Counted from the stretch's first letter, positions 53,094-62,025 are shown. The stretch is 64,000 nt of DNA from Maridesulfovibrio salexigens DSM 2638 (GCF_000023445.1 NC_012881.1:2299501-2363500), one strand, 5' to 3'. A program made the numbers and translations. Notes: generated by a model not told the origin, from the sequence alone.

Positions 53094-55460
53094 TTAAGCC
53101 TTCAACTCGAATTTGGTTTTGATACCTGCAACCATACGGCAACGCTTTCCGTTAATGCTTGGGCGTGTCTCCTTAAGAGTCTTCACAGCCGCGTATAGCT
53201 CACGGAAGAAGTTTTCCTTATGCATGGCCTGATAGCCGTTTTCGGAACTGTATTCGCGGTAGGACTTATACAGCGAGTCCTTAGACTGCTTCGCGCCGTC
53301 CTCAAGCTCACACTTATCTTCCACGAAAGCCTGCACGGGGTTATTAAGCCGCCTGTAGTCCATGAGCAGTTCCCGCGTTTCATCACAACTGGTGAACTTG
53401 CCTTGCTCATACAGACGATGCAGACCGACCAAAGCCCAATGGAAGATTTCGGAAAGCTCATGCTCAATGAGTTCTTCAAAAAGGTGCGGGTTGCGGTCTG
53501 GATCGTCTTCAAGAAACTGTTTCTTGAACTCAATGGGCAGCATGCGCCGGAAAAATCCGTCCGTGTTATCCAGAACGCGGGGCAGCTTGTTAGCGGCAAA
53601 GGCCAGCTTGCAGAACGGTGTAAATTCAAAGCTGTCCTTATGCTTGAACGCGCCCTGAATGGCATCACCGGAAACAACGGCCTTAAAAATAGGTGTTTCC
53701 ATTGCCGCCGATCCGATTTCCGTGGAAATGTTCAGCAGCTTGTTATAGAGGCTGGCCCGGCGGAACTGGTCTTCCAAATCCTGAAAGGCCACCGCCGAGC
53801 AGTTAGCAGCACACACAAGTTCACGCAGAACTTTAAGAAGTGTCGATTTACCATCCGAACCGGGGCCAAGCAGCAACAGGCATTTTTCAAAGCGAGTATC
53901 GCGGGTAAGGCATAAGCCTGCGAATTCCTGAAGCTGGGCAATGGGTTCCGGGGTCTGGACGGTCTGTTGTAGAAACTTCTCCCAACGCTCACAGCGGGCT
54001 TCAGAATCCGGGTCAAAAGACACGTTCAGACATATGGTGGAAAAGTAATCGTGTTCGTGTGGTTTTAGCTCGAGCGTCTTAAGGTTGAGCATGCCGTTTT
54101 GCAGGCATACCCATTCATCACGGTCATTGACCGCGCGCCCGTGCGGAAGATTGGAAAGATTGATAGCCAAAGACGTTGCATCATTCACACGCGCTGTTGT
54201 GGCCTCAATGCCGAGGTAATGCGTAGCCGACTGCTGAAGCGTACCGCGTGAAATCTGCTCCCAGTATTTAGCATTCCAGCGATACAGCAACCCGGTCATA
54301 TCATCAGCAAGCAAAGGCTGATCACGTAGAAGCTGATCCGCAAGCAAACGGGGCTTGAATTTGCCGTCATAGAAGAAAGCCCATTCACTACCCACTTCGA
54401 ACTCTTTAGGCGGTTCAATCCTGCGCGCCGTGGCGATAAGGTCTTGAAAGTCCTTCGCTGTCTTGCCGAACTTCATGAAAAAGTCGGTGAGGTCGTGACC
54501 ATCCTTTTCGGGCCAGCTTCCATCCGGTTCCCGGCCCATGAAGTCGGGCCACTCAATGATGCGCAGGGAACGCACCACCGGAAGCAAGGCGCGGATAGCT
54601 TTTTCCGCATGGGCTTGCCCCGGCTGGTCGGCATCATAGGCAAGGATTACGTCACGGCCCACAAACGGCTCTAAATGATCTTGTGACCATTTCACCGTCT
54701 TGGATGTTTGCGTAGCGGTGTTGAAGCCGAAGGATTCACCGCACAGAGTGTCCGGTTCGCCTTCACACAGAACTATAGGCCCGGACTTGGCAATCATGGG
54801 CAGAGCGGGAAACAACCGGGCGTTACCGTATCCCCTACCCCATGAAATGATCTTACTCTTAAGATTGGTGCCGGGCTTGCGGTAGAGCCGAATATTACGA
54901 AGCTGGCCTTGCGCGTCCCGGATCGGGATAGCAACGCGCATAGGTGCGCCATTAATGGGCCGGATATTTTCGTCCCGGTCCCGATAGCACATCTGCATGC
55001 GCAGGTCGTGACGCTTGATAACTTCCGGCGACCAGCCGCGTACCTTCCTGAACACTTCAAACCAATCATCAGGCAACAAGGCCATGCGGCCCCACACGCT
55101 TTCAGGAATAACCGGAGTACTACCGCCCTTCCCTTCCTTGCGCTTCTGCTGAACGGTCTTTCGGGGCTTGGGGGCATCCTTTACGCCTTGCCCGTATTTA
55201 TCCTTGAAGCTCTTGAAACCTTCATCATTCGGCAGGTTGTTTACCAGCCCGTAAAGCTTGATCAGGTCGCCGCAATCGGTACACCCGGCAAGGCAATTGA
55301 AATAATCTTCTTCGAAATTGTAGCCAAAGGATGGGTTATCATCAGCATGAAACGGGCATTTGCCGTTCAGCCATTTCCCTTCTTCCTTTGCGTCCTCAAA
55401 CAATGAACGCGCTATGGTCTTGCGCTCATCTTCGGAAAGATGTGTTCCGGCCCAGCCCAT
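53094..55460 (-). CDS. P4-type primase-helicase
   Basis: 788 residues. A CHC2-like zinc finger (Cys35, His38, Cys56, with Cys60/63) is followed by a TOPRIM domain (about 225-330, VLCEGEPDTL and ILAYDADQPGQAHA), a D5-N part and an SF3 helicase with Walker A GPGSDGKST at 532-540. It both primes and unwinds, so the phage replicates by its own initiator. It starts two bases after the CII-like gene. Confidence 0.94.
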   Translation of the reverse strand: MGWAGTHLSEDERKTIARSLFEDAKEEGKWLNGKCPFHADDNPSFGYNFEEDYFNCLAGCTDCGDLIKLYGLVNNLPNDEGFKSFKDKYGQGVKDAPKPRKTVQQKRKEGKGGSTPVIPESVWGRMALLPDDWFEVFRKVRGWSPEVIKRHDLRMQMCYRDRDENIRPINGAPMRVAIPIRDAQGQLRNIRLYRKPGTNLKSKIISWGRGYGNARLFPALPMIAKSGPIVLCEGEPDTLCGESFGFNTATQTSKTVKWSQDHLEPFVGRDVILAYDADQPGQAHAEKAIRALLPVVRSLRIIEWPDFMGREPDGSWPEKDGHDLTDFFMKFGKTAKDFQDLIATARRIEPPKEFEVGSEWAFFYDGKFKPRLLADQLLRDQPLLADDMTGLLYRWNAKYWEQISRGTLQQSATHYLGIEATTARVNDATSLAINLSNLPHGRAVNDRDEWVCLQNGMLNLKTLELKPHEHDYFSTICLNVSFDPDSEARCERWEKFLQQTVQTPEPIAQLQEFAGLCLTRDTRFEKCLLLLGPGSDGKSTLLKVLRELVCAANCSAVAFQDLEDQFRRASLYNKLLNISTEIGSAAMETPIFKAVVSGDAIQGAFKHKDSFEFTPFCKLAFAANKLPRVLDNTDGFFRRMLPIEFKKQFLEDDPDRNPHLFEELIEHELSEIFHWALVGLHRLYEQGKFTSCDETRELLMDYRRLNNPVQAFVEDKCELEDGAKQSKDSLYKSYREYSSENGYQAMHKENFFRELYAAVKTLKETRPSINGKRCRMVAGIKTKFELKA

Positions 55461-55462
55461 CG

Positions 55463-55930
55463 TTATCCCTTCACAAGGTATTTAATACGGTTGCGCCAGA
55501 ACAGAGCCGATGAAATCAATTCCATGATTTCTTTATCGAACTCCGCGAACTCTTGAGCCGTTACGTTGCCGTCTTCCATTATGGCGGCGAATTTGACCAC
55601 CGCGTCACTGAATTCCTTAGTGGTGCGGTTCATGTCGTCTTCCAGCGATTCCGAAAAAATGCCCGCTTCAGGAAGCGGGACAACAGCCATATTCATCTGC
55701 TGGGCAATGGCTTCAAGTGGTGCCACTGAACCACATGTCTTCATAAGCGGAACGAGGTCCAGAACGCCCATTTTCGCGGTAGAATCTTCGGGATTCAGTT
55801 CCTTGTATAAAGTCCAATGGCTTTTGGTGGAACCGAAGGTCTGTTCGGTTATGACTTCCACCGACATATTATGGTGCCGCAGCACCATATTTTGTATTTC
55901 TACGGCTACGCTTTTGCGTTCGTCTTTCAT
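55463..55930 (-). CDS. CII-like phage regulatory protein
   Basis: 155 residues. THWTLYKELNPEDSTAKMGVLDLVPLM-type stretch and PLEAIAQQMNMAVVPLP fit the phage regulatory protein CII (CP76) family, in which an N-terminal DNA-binding part precedes a helical C-terminus. It heads the replication operon. GGAG lies eight bases before the ATG. Confidence 0.75.
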   Translation of the reverse strand: MKDERKSVAVEIQNMVLRHHNMSVEVITEQTFGSTKSHWTLYKELNPEDSTAKMGVLDLVPLMKTCGSVAPLEAIAQQMNMAVVPLPEAGIFSESLEDDMNRTTKEFSDAVVKFAAIMEDGNVTAQEFAEFDKEIMELISSALFWRNRIKYLVKG

Positions 55931-56101
55931 TGTTTACTCCGGTTCCAAAGAGGGCCGCTATCTGTAGTAGATAGGCTATCTTTGTGGTGCTAATGTTCAG
56001 TTAATGTGGTTAATTCGATCTTTGACATTGCCCTTCGAAGCCTCCTTCTGATATTCAATCAAACAACGAATAAATATTAACCTTTACCAGAAGGAGGACG
56101 C

Positions 56102-56458
56102 ATGTCCGAAGAGTCTAAAGATACCTTTTCCAAATATACCAAATTATCAGATTATCAATTCCGCGAAGCTTGTGATATTGCGTCAAAATATGCTGGGTCA
56201 GACAACGCTCAACCCAATCAAATTCCCTTGTTAATACTCAATGTCCTAGCCATGATTGCTCCAGACAGAGACCCTAAAGACATCTTTGATGATAATTTTA
56301 ATATGCCTATTGAAGTTGACATTGTTGAAAAAGCACTCGCTATTACAAAGTCCTATGCTAATTCAGCGAACGCACAACCAACTCAGGTGATGATACTGCT
56401 TGATGATTTGACTCATCTTTTTACGACGGGCCAAGTTCCTCCTAAAAAACGCAGGTAA
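56102..56458 (+). CDS. Hypothetical protein with an internal repeat (118 residues)
   Basis: AAGGAGG precedes the ATG. Two similar motifs, ASKYAGSDNAQPNQIPLLIL (27-46) and TKSYANSANAQPTQVMILLD (83-102), suggest a duplicated helical unit. Basic end PPKKRR. It faces the CII-like gene divergently. No family recognised. Confidence 0.75.
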   Translation: MSEESKDTFSKYTKLSDYQFREACDIASKYAGSDNAQPNQIPLLILNVLAMIAPDRDPKDIFDDNFNMPIEVDIVEKALAITKSYANSANAQPTQVMILLDDLTHLFTTGQVPPKKRR

Positions 56459-56462
56459 TCGC

Positions 56463-56783
56463 CTAGTAATCTCCAAGACCATTAAGAGAACAATTCGCAC
56501 CACAATAGTTAAGAGCAAGTTCAAGTGACTTACGTTCACCTAGTCCAAGTTCTTTGAAGGCATCTACGAAACCTTTAATTCGAGTTTTCAGTTGTGTGGC
56601 TTCTTTATGCATTGTCTGCGGTTTTGTGTCTTTCGGCTGGCCTTTGGATTCACCTTCAAGGGCCTGCCCTTCTTCCTTCGCTTTCAGCAAGACTGTTTGG
56701 AATCGTTTTGAAAGCGTATCCACTGACATTTTCAGCACTGCCAGTTCTTCCGACATTTCTTGAAGCTCTTGTCCTGTCATCAT
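56463..56783 (-). CDS. Coiled-coil hypothetical protein (106 residues)
   Basis: AAGGAG lies before ATG 56783 (a second ATG follows at once). The first 45 residues form a coiled coil (LQEMSEELAVLKMSVDTLSKRFQTVLL); the end has ALNYCGANC. It is the third gene of a minus-strand unit after the Cro-like and Cys-rich genes. No family recognised. Confidence 0.7.
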   Translation of the reverse strand: MMTGQELQEMSEELAVLKMSVDTLSKRFQTVLLKAKEEGQALEGESKGQPKDTKPQTMHKEATQLKTRIKGFVDAFKELGLGERKSLELALNYCGANCSLNGLGDY

Positions 56784-56806
56784 TTCACTCCTTAAATTTC
56801 CGGATA

Positions 56807-56977
56807 CTATCCATTGTAGCCAATTAACGGACATGAATTAGGTGATTCAGGTCCGAGGTGTGTGCTATCTTTCTCCCCTATCTCCCTACATTGACACTCA
56901 CTACACGTTAGCGGCGGGCTATGGGTGTGTTTGAATTGGTAGAGGGGGCAGGTTTCGTTGCAGGGGGTTGGGGGCAT
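56807..56977 (-). CDS. Cys-rich small protein (56 residues)
   Basis: The ATG shares its A with the stop of the Cro-like gene (TAATG) and GGAGG stands eight bases before it. Cys6, 10, 25, 28, 30 and 49 (CNETC, CSECQC) suggest zinc binding. No family recognised. Translational coupling argues strongly that it is real. Confidence 0.65.
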   Translation of the reverse strand: MPPTPCNETCPLYQFKHTHSPPLTCSECQCREIGEKDSTHLGPESPNSCPLIGYNG

Positions 56978-57189
56978 TAGTGTGCCTCCTTTTGATTTGT
57001 GAACAGATCAGGCCGGAACGACTCTAACGGAATGCCAAGCTTTGCATGATAACGAAGCACAGCTTCCCCAGAGGCCGCTTGCAGGTCTTTGCAATGCCTA
57101 AAGACTCCCGGCTTACTCATACCAACCTTTTTTGCTAGGGCCTCAAAAGTAAGCCCGTTAGCAGTCCGATATTCTTCTAGTGCGTTCAT
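56977..57189 (-). CDS. Cro-like helix-turn-helix protein
   Basis: 70 residues. The helix-turn-helix is TFEALAKKVGMSKPGVFRHC (14-33). It is divergent from the repressor with the operators between them, the position of Cro/Cox in phage switches. Confidence 0.8.
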   Translation of the reverse strand: MNALEEYRTANGLTFEALAKKVGMSKPGVFRHCKDLQAASGEAVLRYHAKLGIPLESFRPDLFTNQKEAH

Positions 57190-57199
57190 GAAGCAGAAG

Positions 57200-57250
57200 G
57201 TTACCGTGAGTTAACAAACAAATCAAGACAGAAAGTTACTTCATGTAAAC
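57200..57250. promoter_or_regulatory. Operators O1 and O2 of the phage switch
   Basis: GTTACCGTGAGTTAAC (57200-57215) and GTTACTTCATGTAAAC (57235-57250), imperfect dyads 35 bp apart between divergent regulators. Their complements match the two sites near 59.8 kb. Confidence 0.7.
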
Positions 57251-57268
57251 AAAGTACAGGTTAATCAT

Positions 57269-57796
57269 ATGCTCATGAGTACTAAACCATTCGATAAAGA
57301 AGCGGCTCACGGCTGGAAGGCTGTAATGGAGCGGATAAAAAGACTTCGTTCAGAAGGCGAAACCCTTGAAGTGATAGGTAAAAAGTTAGGGGTTTCAAAA
57401 GCTGCTGTTTCGCGCTGGCTGTCTGAAAATTTAGGCGGCGAGAAGAACTCTTTTGGCGATATGGTGAGATATGCAAAGACGCTGGGTATAACCCCCGCTG
57501 AAATGTTCGGCGAAAAAGCCGTTCAGATTAGTATGTTTGATAAGCAGGTAGCTCATGAACTTAGCGAGAATATTCGTCTGGCAGGCTTTTCTATTGAAGA
57601 TGTGGCGAATATGACCGGAGTCACGCAAAAGAGACTAGGCAGAATAGTAGAGGGACAGGAGCCACCGACACCTGAAGATCTTTTTGTTGTATGCAAGAGT
57701 ATAAATTTAAATCCGGCTATCTTACTGAACAAAGCGGCAGAGCTTGCAAATATTGAGACTAACAATAAAGCCCAGCAAACACAGAAGTCTGCTTAA
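57269..57796 (+). CDS. Phage repressor-like protein with two DNA-binding motifs
   Basis: 175 residues. HTH 1 is TLEVIGKKLGVSKAAVSRWL (32-51); a second XRE-like unit follows at about 100-145 (FSIEDVANMTGVTQKRLGRI). No LexA-type peptidase domain, so RecA-driven self-cleavage is not expected. It reads away from the Cro-like gene; the operators cover its promoter. The ribosome site is weak, in keeping with low repressor levels. Confidence 0.75.
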   Translation: MLMSTKPFDKEAAHGWKAVMERIKRLRSEGETLEVIGKKLGVSKAAVSRWLSENLGGEKNSFGDMVRYAKTLGITPAEMFGEKAVQISMFDKQVAHELSENIRLAGFSIEDVANMTGVTQKRLGRIVEGQEPPTPEDLFVVCKSINLNPAILLNKAAELANIETNNKAQQTQKSA

Positions 57797-57886
57797 AGAT
57801 TATATATTCTTCTATGACAACTTCTAGAAACATAATTGAAAATAAATCCATAATAAATCCTATTCATCTAAAGCTAATCACATAAT

Positions 57887-58585
57887 ATGAATGCTACAGC
57901 CCCTTTGTTTTCAATTATTATAAATGCAGACGGTGTTACATTTTTAACTGCTGTTGCGGCACTGATTACAAGTATTGTTACTTTTTTTTCTGTTTTGGAA
58001 ATGAAAAGACAGAGAATTGTAACACAAAAACCTATCCTCAAATTCACAAATATTTTTTTCAAGTCTCCATTAGAAGATTCGGCAGGAAAAGAATCAATAA
58101 GTATTCCAATTTATAATTTTGGAACAGGAACTGCAATAGATATAGAAGTTAAATGGGTGGTGGATCGCTCCTTAATTGTTAAAAAGATCAATGAAGTAGC
58201 CAAACAGAATATTGCCACGATAGAAAAAAACTTTGGTGAATTGACAATAATAAAAGTTGGCAAAACGACATATGGGTTTAGCGATAGAGAAGAAAAGCTA
58301 CTTGCAATTACACCATATCGCAAAAACGACCTTCAACAAAGAATACAATTACCTTCTTTTTTTATAGATGGGCATGCCGAATTTGTAAAAAACAACAACG
58401 GTAAATCACTTGCAACAAATGATTTTCCTACAGCAAGACTTAAAATAAAATACAAAGATATTAACGACGAACGTTACTGTGAACACTTTAAGGTACATAT
58501 CTCTCCACAAGTAATAAGCTACGGAGATAGATCAATCACTGAATGTAGTAATATTTTAAAAATAGAAAAATGTATAGATTCTTAG
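57887..58585 (+). CDS. Membrane-anchored accessory protein (232 residues)
   Basis: One N-terminal helix (GVTFLTAVAALITSIVTFFSVLEM) and a beta-rich soluble domain (about 45-225). No family recognised. It follows the repressor by 90 bp in the same direction, so it is likely expressed in the lysogen. AT-rich. Confidence 0.65.
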   Translation: MNATAPLFSIIINADGVTFLTAVAALITSIVTFFSVLEMKRQRIVTQKPILKFTNIFFKSPLEDSAGKESISIPIYNFGTGTAIDIEVKWVVDRSLIVKKINEVAKQNIATIEKNFGELTIIKVGKTTYGFSDREEKLLAITPYRKNDLQQRIQLPSFFIDGHAEFVKNNNGKSLATNDFPTARLKIKYKDINDERYCEHFKVHISPQVISYGDRSITECSNILKIEKCIDS

Positions 58586-58626
58586 CTGACTGTGCACCTA
58601 TTTGAAGAAGCACAGCCAGCAATTTA

Positions 58627-59712
58627 TTATTTATACCGCTCAACCGCACCCTTAAGTCCATCGGCAAAAGAATATATGTCGTCCAGTGAATCAATTGCAT
58701 GACGTGTTTCAGCTTTGTTATCATCCAGTAAACCAAGATATTTTTGCGTGGCGTTAAAATGCATCCGGCAAATTGGTTTACGGTTATTGTCATCCAGAAG
58801 GATACCGCAATAGCTTTGAGTGTCTCTCATAATTATTCTTGAAGGTTCTACAAATTCACGCAGAATAGCTTTTACAATATGAAAGCCTTCAATTTCTTCT
58901 TCAGTAGTAATAACTTTAGGCTTATCATCTTCCTCTTCAGTTGTCGCAGGTTCAGCTTCATCGCTCATTGCAGACATAGATAATTGTACCGATGAATCGC
59001 CAGTCATTGCACTTTTAAGTCGATCATTGATCATTTCATTAATGCAATCCTGTGCGGCCTGCTTGACTCTTGCACTAAAGTCTTCAACCACATTAGCCCG
59101 GAGCTGACCGGAATAGACCTGTCCGGCAAACAGTCGGATAAAATCTTCAGTAGGATTTTCAAACTGTTGAGCCATTAAGCGTTTTATTTCTCTTGTATAT
59201 TTAAGGTTTTGGGCAGCGTCTAAAGTTGAATTTTCGTCAAATTGACCATTAGAAAGTTTTCGCAATTCGGGAATAAGGCTTTCTTCGATTTTTTCAAAAT
59301 CAAAAACCATGAACGGTTTGGGGTCCATAAGATTCGGTTTGTCGAGATCAGAAAAGAACTTATAAGAAATGCCGTCAGTTAAGATAGCAACCCGTGCAGT
59401 TGGTGTGTTTTGAAAATATCTATGAAGTTGATTTGCTTTCCCTTGATCTAAAGTGCATCCGCAGGTCTTGCATTCTATAAGCATTATAGGGCAACCGTCT
59501 TTCATTACGGCATAATCAACTTTTTCATTTTTCTTAGTCCCGGTATCTGAAGTGAATTCAGGAACAACTACCCTTGGATCAAATGTATCATACCCCAGCA
59601 TTTGCAAGAAAGGCAGAATTAAAGCGTTTTTTGTCGCTTCTTCAGTGGTTACGTGTTCGCGCAAGTCATTAATTCTAGTTGATAGATCGACTACTTTTTC
59701 AGCAAAATCCAT
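58627..59712 (-). CDS. Orphan HsdR-N-like (PD-(D/E)XK) nuclease protein
   Basis: 361 residues. An HSDR_N type fold with Asp66 (VDYAVM) and Glu80-x-Lys82 (IMLIECK) gives the D-x13-ExK nuclease triad; TTEEATKNALILPFLQMLGYDTFDP is the typical start. The C-terminal half is helical, with an acidic run (EEEDDKP) near 265. There is no helicase and no HsdM/HsdS nearby. Prophage proteins of this family are suspected defence or superinfection-exclusion factors. Confidence 0.8.
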   Translation of the reverse strand: MDFAEKVVDLSTRINDLREHVTTEEATKNALILPFLQMLGYDTFDPRVVVPEFTSDTGTKKNEKVDYAVMKDGCPIMLIECKTCGCTLDQGKANQLHRYFQNTPTARVAILTDGISYKFFSDLDKPNLMDPKPFMVFDFEKIEESLIPELRKLSNGQFDENSTLDAAQNLKYTREIKRLMAQQFENPTEDFIRLFAGQVYSGQLRANVVEDFSARVKQAAQDCINEMINDRLKSAMTGDSSVQLSMSAMSDEAEPATTEEEDDKPKVITTEEEIEGFHIVKAILREFVEPSRIIMRDTQSYCGILLDDNNRKPICRMHFNATQKYLGLLDDNKAETRHAIDSLDDIYSFADGLKGAVERYK

Positions 59713-59785
59713 ATAATCACCCCGTTCTTAAGTTAAGTATTTCAAATCGAATATAATTAAGAATATCACTTATACAACTTTAAAT

Positions 59786-59836
59786 GTTTACGCTCAGTAA
59801 CTTTTTATGTTGACTACAATGTTAACTCACGGTAAC
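59786..59836. promoter_or_regulatory. Operators O3 and O4
   Basis: GTTTACGCTCAGTAAC (59786-59801) and GTTAACTCACGGTAAC (59821-59836). O4 is the exact complement of O1. Spacing is again 35 bp, as between O1 and O2. They stand upstream of the right-hand plus-strand operon. Confidence 0.7.
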
Positions 59837-59938
59837 TTTTAGCTCACCACAGCAACCCACCACGCCGAAAGCTCCGCGCGCAATAGCCGGACAGTAAGCG
59901 GGTGAGAAGCGTGTTAAATCAAACTAGGAGTGTAGGGT

Positions 59939-60430
59939 ATGAAAAGACCATCCAGACAAAAAATTGATGGCTACGATTACGAGTTTGACGATCAAGGCCA
60001 GCTATTCAGCACTAACGACACACCGGGCTACGGCATCGGCTACCAGATCATGCCGAGCAGGACTAATTCAAAGACAAAGCCCACCTATAAGCTCACCAAA
60101 AATGGTGGATCAATTACTTGCCGTGTGGATGTGCTGGTGGAGCAGTATTGCACCTGCTGTGAAACTTTCGATTCCAAGTGGTACTGGCGCACCCGGTTAG
60201 GTGCAACGGACCATAATAAAGAGCTTCGCACCGCCTTCCTTGAGCGTAAAGCAAAGGGGCTTCCTCACCCTAAAGCCAAGAAAGCAAAAGCTGAAAAAGA
60301 GGTCGCTGCATATGTCTTTATCCCGTGGTCAAATCCAAACGAGCTAGACAAATGTATGAAGATTGAAGCGGAGTATTCAGCAGCTATCGGCGGCGATTCC
60401 CGCGATGCATCCATGTGTCCTATCCGGTGA
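59939..60430 (+). CDS. Hypothetical phage protein with HNH-like Cys cluster
   Basis: 163 residues. RQKIDGYDYEFDDQGQLFST and YKLTKNGGSITCRVDVLVEQYC resemble the NUMOD4/HNH-adjacent DNA-binding fold, but no HNH catalytic motif follows. Cys at about 69 and 71-74 (CTCC). The end is Lys/Ala-rich. First gene of the right operon behind O3/O4. Confidence 0.6.
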   Translation: MKRPSRQKIDGYDYEFDDQGQLFSTNDTPGYGIGYQIMPSRTNSKTKPTYKLTKNGGSITCRVDVLVEQYCTCCETFDSKWYWRTRLGATDHNKELRTAFLERKAKGLPHPKAKKAKAEKEVAAYVFIPWSNPNELDKCMKIEAEYSAAIGGDSRDASMCPIR

Positions 60431-60434
60431 TGTT

Positions 60435-60695
60435 ATGAAAAACACAATCCATGTCGTCTTCACCCACCATGGCAAGCACGTTGGAATATTGGAATCCGTC
60501 ACGGGTTCGAGCTATTCAGACTGCCTTGAAAGAGCGCGCGGATACGCCGAGAGCACAGCCAAACGGCTCTTATGTGATTCAAAGTCTGACGGCGCGGTGA
60601 ATGTCTGCAAAGCCGGAAACGAGCAAGGCCCGCTGATTTGGTCCAGTCGTATCCTTCCGGCCTATGATGATTCATACAAGCCTTGGAGGGATTAA
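60435..60695 (+). CDS. Small hypothetical phage protein (86 residues)
   Basis: ATG 60435 is chosen because it lies right after the previous stop; the frame is open from 60363. MKNTIHVVFTHHGKHVGILE... has a beta-alpha character. It overlaps the next ATG by one base (TAATG). Confidence 0.6.
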   Translation: MKNTIHVVFTHHGKHVGILESVTGSSYSDCLERARGYAESTAKRLLCDSKSDGAVNVCKAGNEQGPLIWSSRILPAYDDSYKPWRD

Positions 60696-61120
60696 TGGAA
60701 ACCCAAACACCAGAAATAGACCTCACCTGCTTAAACTATAAGGAATTGGCAGAGAAACTAAAGCTGGATTTTAAGACCCTCCGGTCACGGTGGAAGAACT
60801 ACCCCCATTTTTTTGTGACTCCTAATGGCTGGCAAAAGCCACGGCTTGAATCAGCCCGATTTGATTACCACGAAGTACTGAACCACTGCAAAGCGCAAAG
60901 CAAAGGCTTGACCCATGACAATGACACTGAACGTATACTTTCGCCCCTACAAAGGGAAAAACGGGAAATACCGGGCGTACTTCAAGTATCGCGGAAAACA
61001 GCCGTCCAAAGTGGTCGAGACTCAAAAGGAAGGCAGACAGTGGGCACAAAGAAAGAAAAAGGAAATAGACAGGGAACTAGCAAGGCTCAACGCTTTGATG
61101 TTTTCCGCCGCGTCATATGA
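60695..61120 (+). CDS. Excisionase-like HTH protein overlapping integrase
   Basis: 141 residues. YKELAEKLKLDFKTLRSRWKNYPHFF is a winged-helix excisionase-type start; NHCKAQSKGL ends the usual domain near residue 73. The last 68 residues overlap the integrase start in another frame for 206 bases and are basic and low in structure. GGAGG precedes the ATG. Confidence 0.65.
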   Translation: METQTPEIDLTCLNYKELAEKLKLDFKTLRSRWKNYPHFFVTPNGWQKPRLESARFDYHEVLNHCKAQSKGLTHDNDTERILSPLQREKREIPGVLQVSRKTAVQSGRDSKGRQTVGTKKEKGNRQGTSKAQRFDVFRRVI

Positions 61121-62006
61121 TTATCTTCTGGACTGTGAAGACAGGGATATGACCACCGGAACCGTACAGGAAAAGCTCAACCACTTAACTGAATTCGCAG
61201 AATGGACCCTTACCTACATACAGAGAATCAACCCTGAAGCCGTTGATTTCCTTCTTGATGATGTCAGCCTTGAAATTGCACGTAAATACTACCGCCACAC
61301 CTGCAAGGCCCGCACGGTCAAAACTGCGAACAACCACGTTAAAAACCTGAAGGCATGCTGGAACTTCCATATCAAAGAGGAACGGATATTATCTAACCCG
61401 TGGCCCAAACTTGAAAAATCCGAAGGCGACGAAGCCCCCGTTTATATTCCCCCTGCTGAAGACGTAGTAGCGGCATACAATGCTGCTGAAACATGGCAGC
61501 AAGACTACATCCAAATTTTATTAAAAACAGGAGGCCGGGCAGGAGACCCCCGGAAACTTAAATGGGAAAGTGTAGATTTCGCTAACGGAACCCTCAGTTT
61601 CTGGACCAAAAAGAGAAAAGGCGGAAAAAAAGAATACCGTATAATCTCAATGCCGGAAGGCTCCACCCTGCATACCCTTCTGCTTAAGATATGGAAAGAT
61701 AGAGAGATTGAATCAGAATACGTTTTCAACAACCCGCGCACCGGAACCGGATATACAAGGCAAGCAGACGGCATTAAATATATGTTGCATTACGCTTGCG
61801 CAATTGCAGGTGTCCGCCGATTCACCCTAAAGGACTTACGCGACTTCGTAGCCCTTCGCCTTGATGATTCCAAAGAAGCCAGCCTCACCGATATTCAAAA
61901 CATCCTCGGACACAAAAGGCCGACCACAACAGATATTTACCTGAAGGCCAAACGCGGCAACACCGAAACAGCCGCCCGAATATTGGATAATGACGACCTA
62001 GTTTAA
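60915..62006 (+). CDS. int: Tyrosine integrase
   Basis: 363 residues. A short N-terminal arm-binding part (YFRPYKGKNGKYRAYFKYRG), a core-binding domain (80-165) and a catalytic domain. Arg208 (GGRAGDPRKLKW), Arg309 (LKDLRDF), His333 (LGHKRP) and Tyr342 are present; the usual first His of the HxxR motif is Lys306. It catalyses integration into tRNA-Ser. There is no strong ribosome site at ATG 60915. Confidence 0.92.
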   Translation: MTMTLNVYFRPYKGKNGKYRAYFKYRGKQPSKVVETQKEGRQWAQRKKKEIDRELARLNALMFSAASYDYLLDCEDRDMTTGTVQEKLNHLTEFAEWTLTYIQRINPEAVDFLLDDVSLEIARKYYRHTCKARTVKTANNHVKNLKACWNFHIKEERILSNPWPKLEKSEGDEAPVYIPPAEDVVAAYNAAETWQQDYIQILLKTGGRAGDPRKLKWESVDFANGTLSFWTKKRKGGKKEYRIISMPEGSTLHTLLLKIWKDREIESEYVFNNPRTGTGYTRQADGIKYMLHYACAIAGVRRFTLKDLRDFVALRLDDSKEASLTDIQNILGHKRPTTTDIYLKAKRGNTETAARILDNDDLV

Positions 62007-62025
62007 CCCCCTTCTCTACCCCAAC

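Noticed and set aside
52717-53142. Open frame of 141 codons on the minus strand after the primase
   Set aside because: An ATG overlaps the primase stop, but the product is rich in Val-His and Cys arising from the 9-bp iterons, has no ribosome site of its own beyond coupling, and shows no protein-like pattern.
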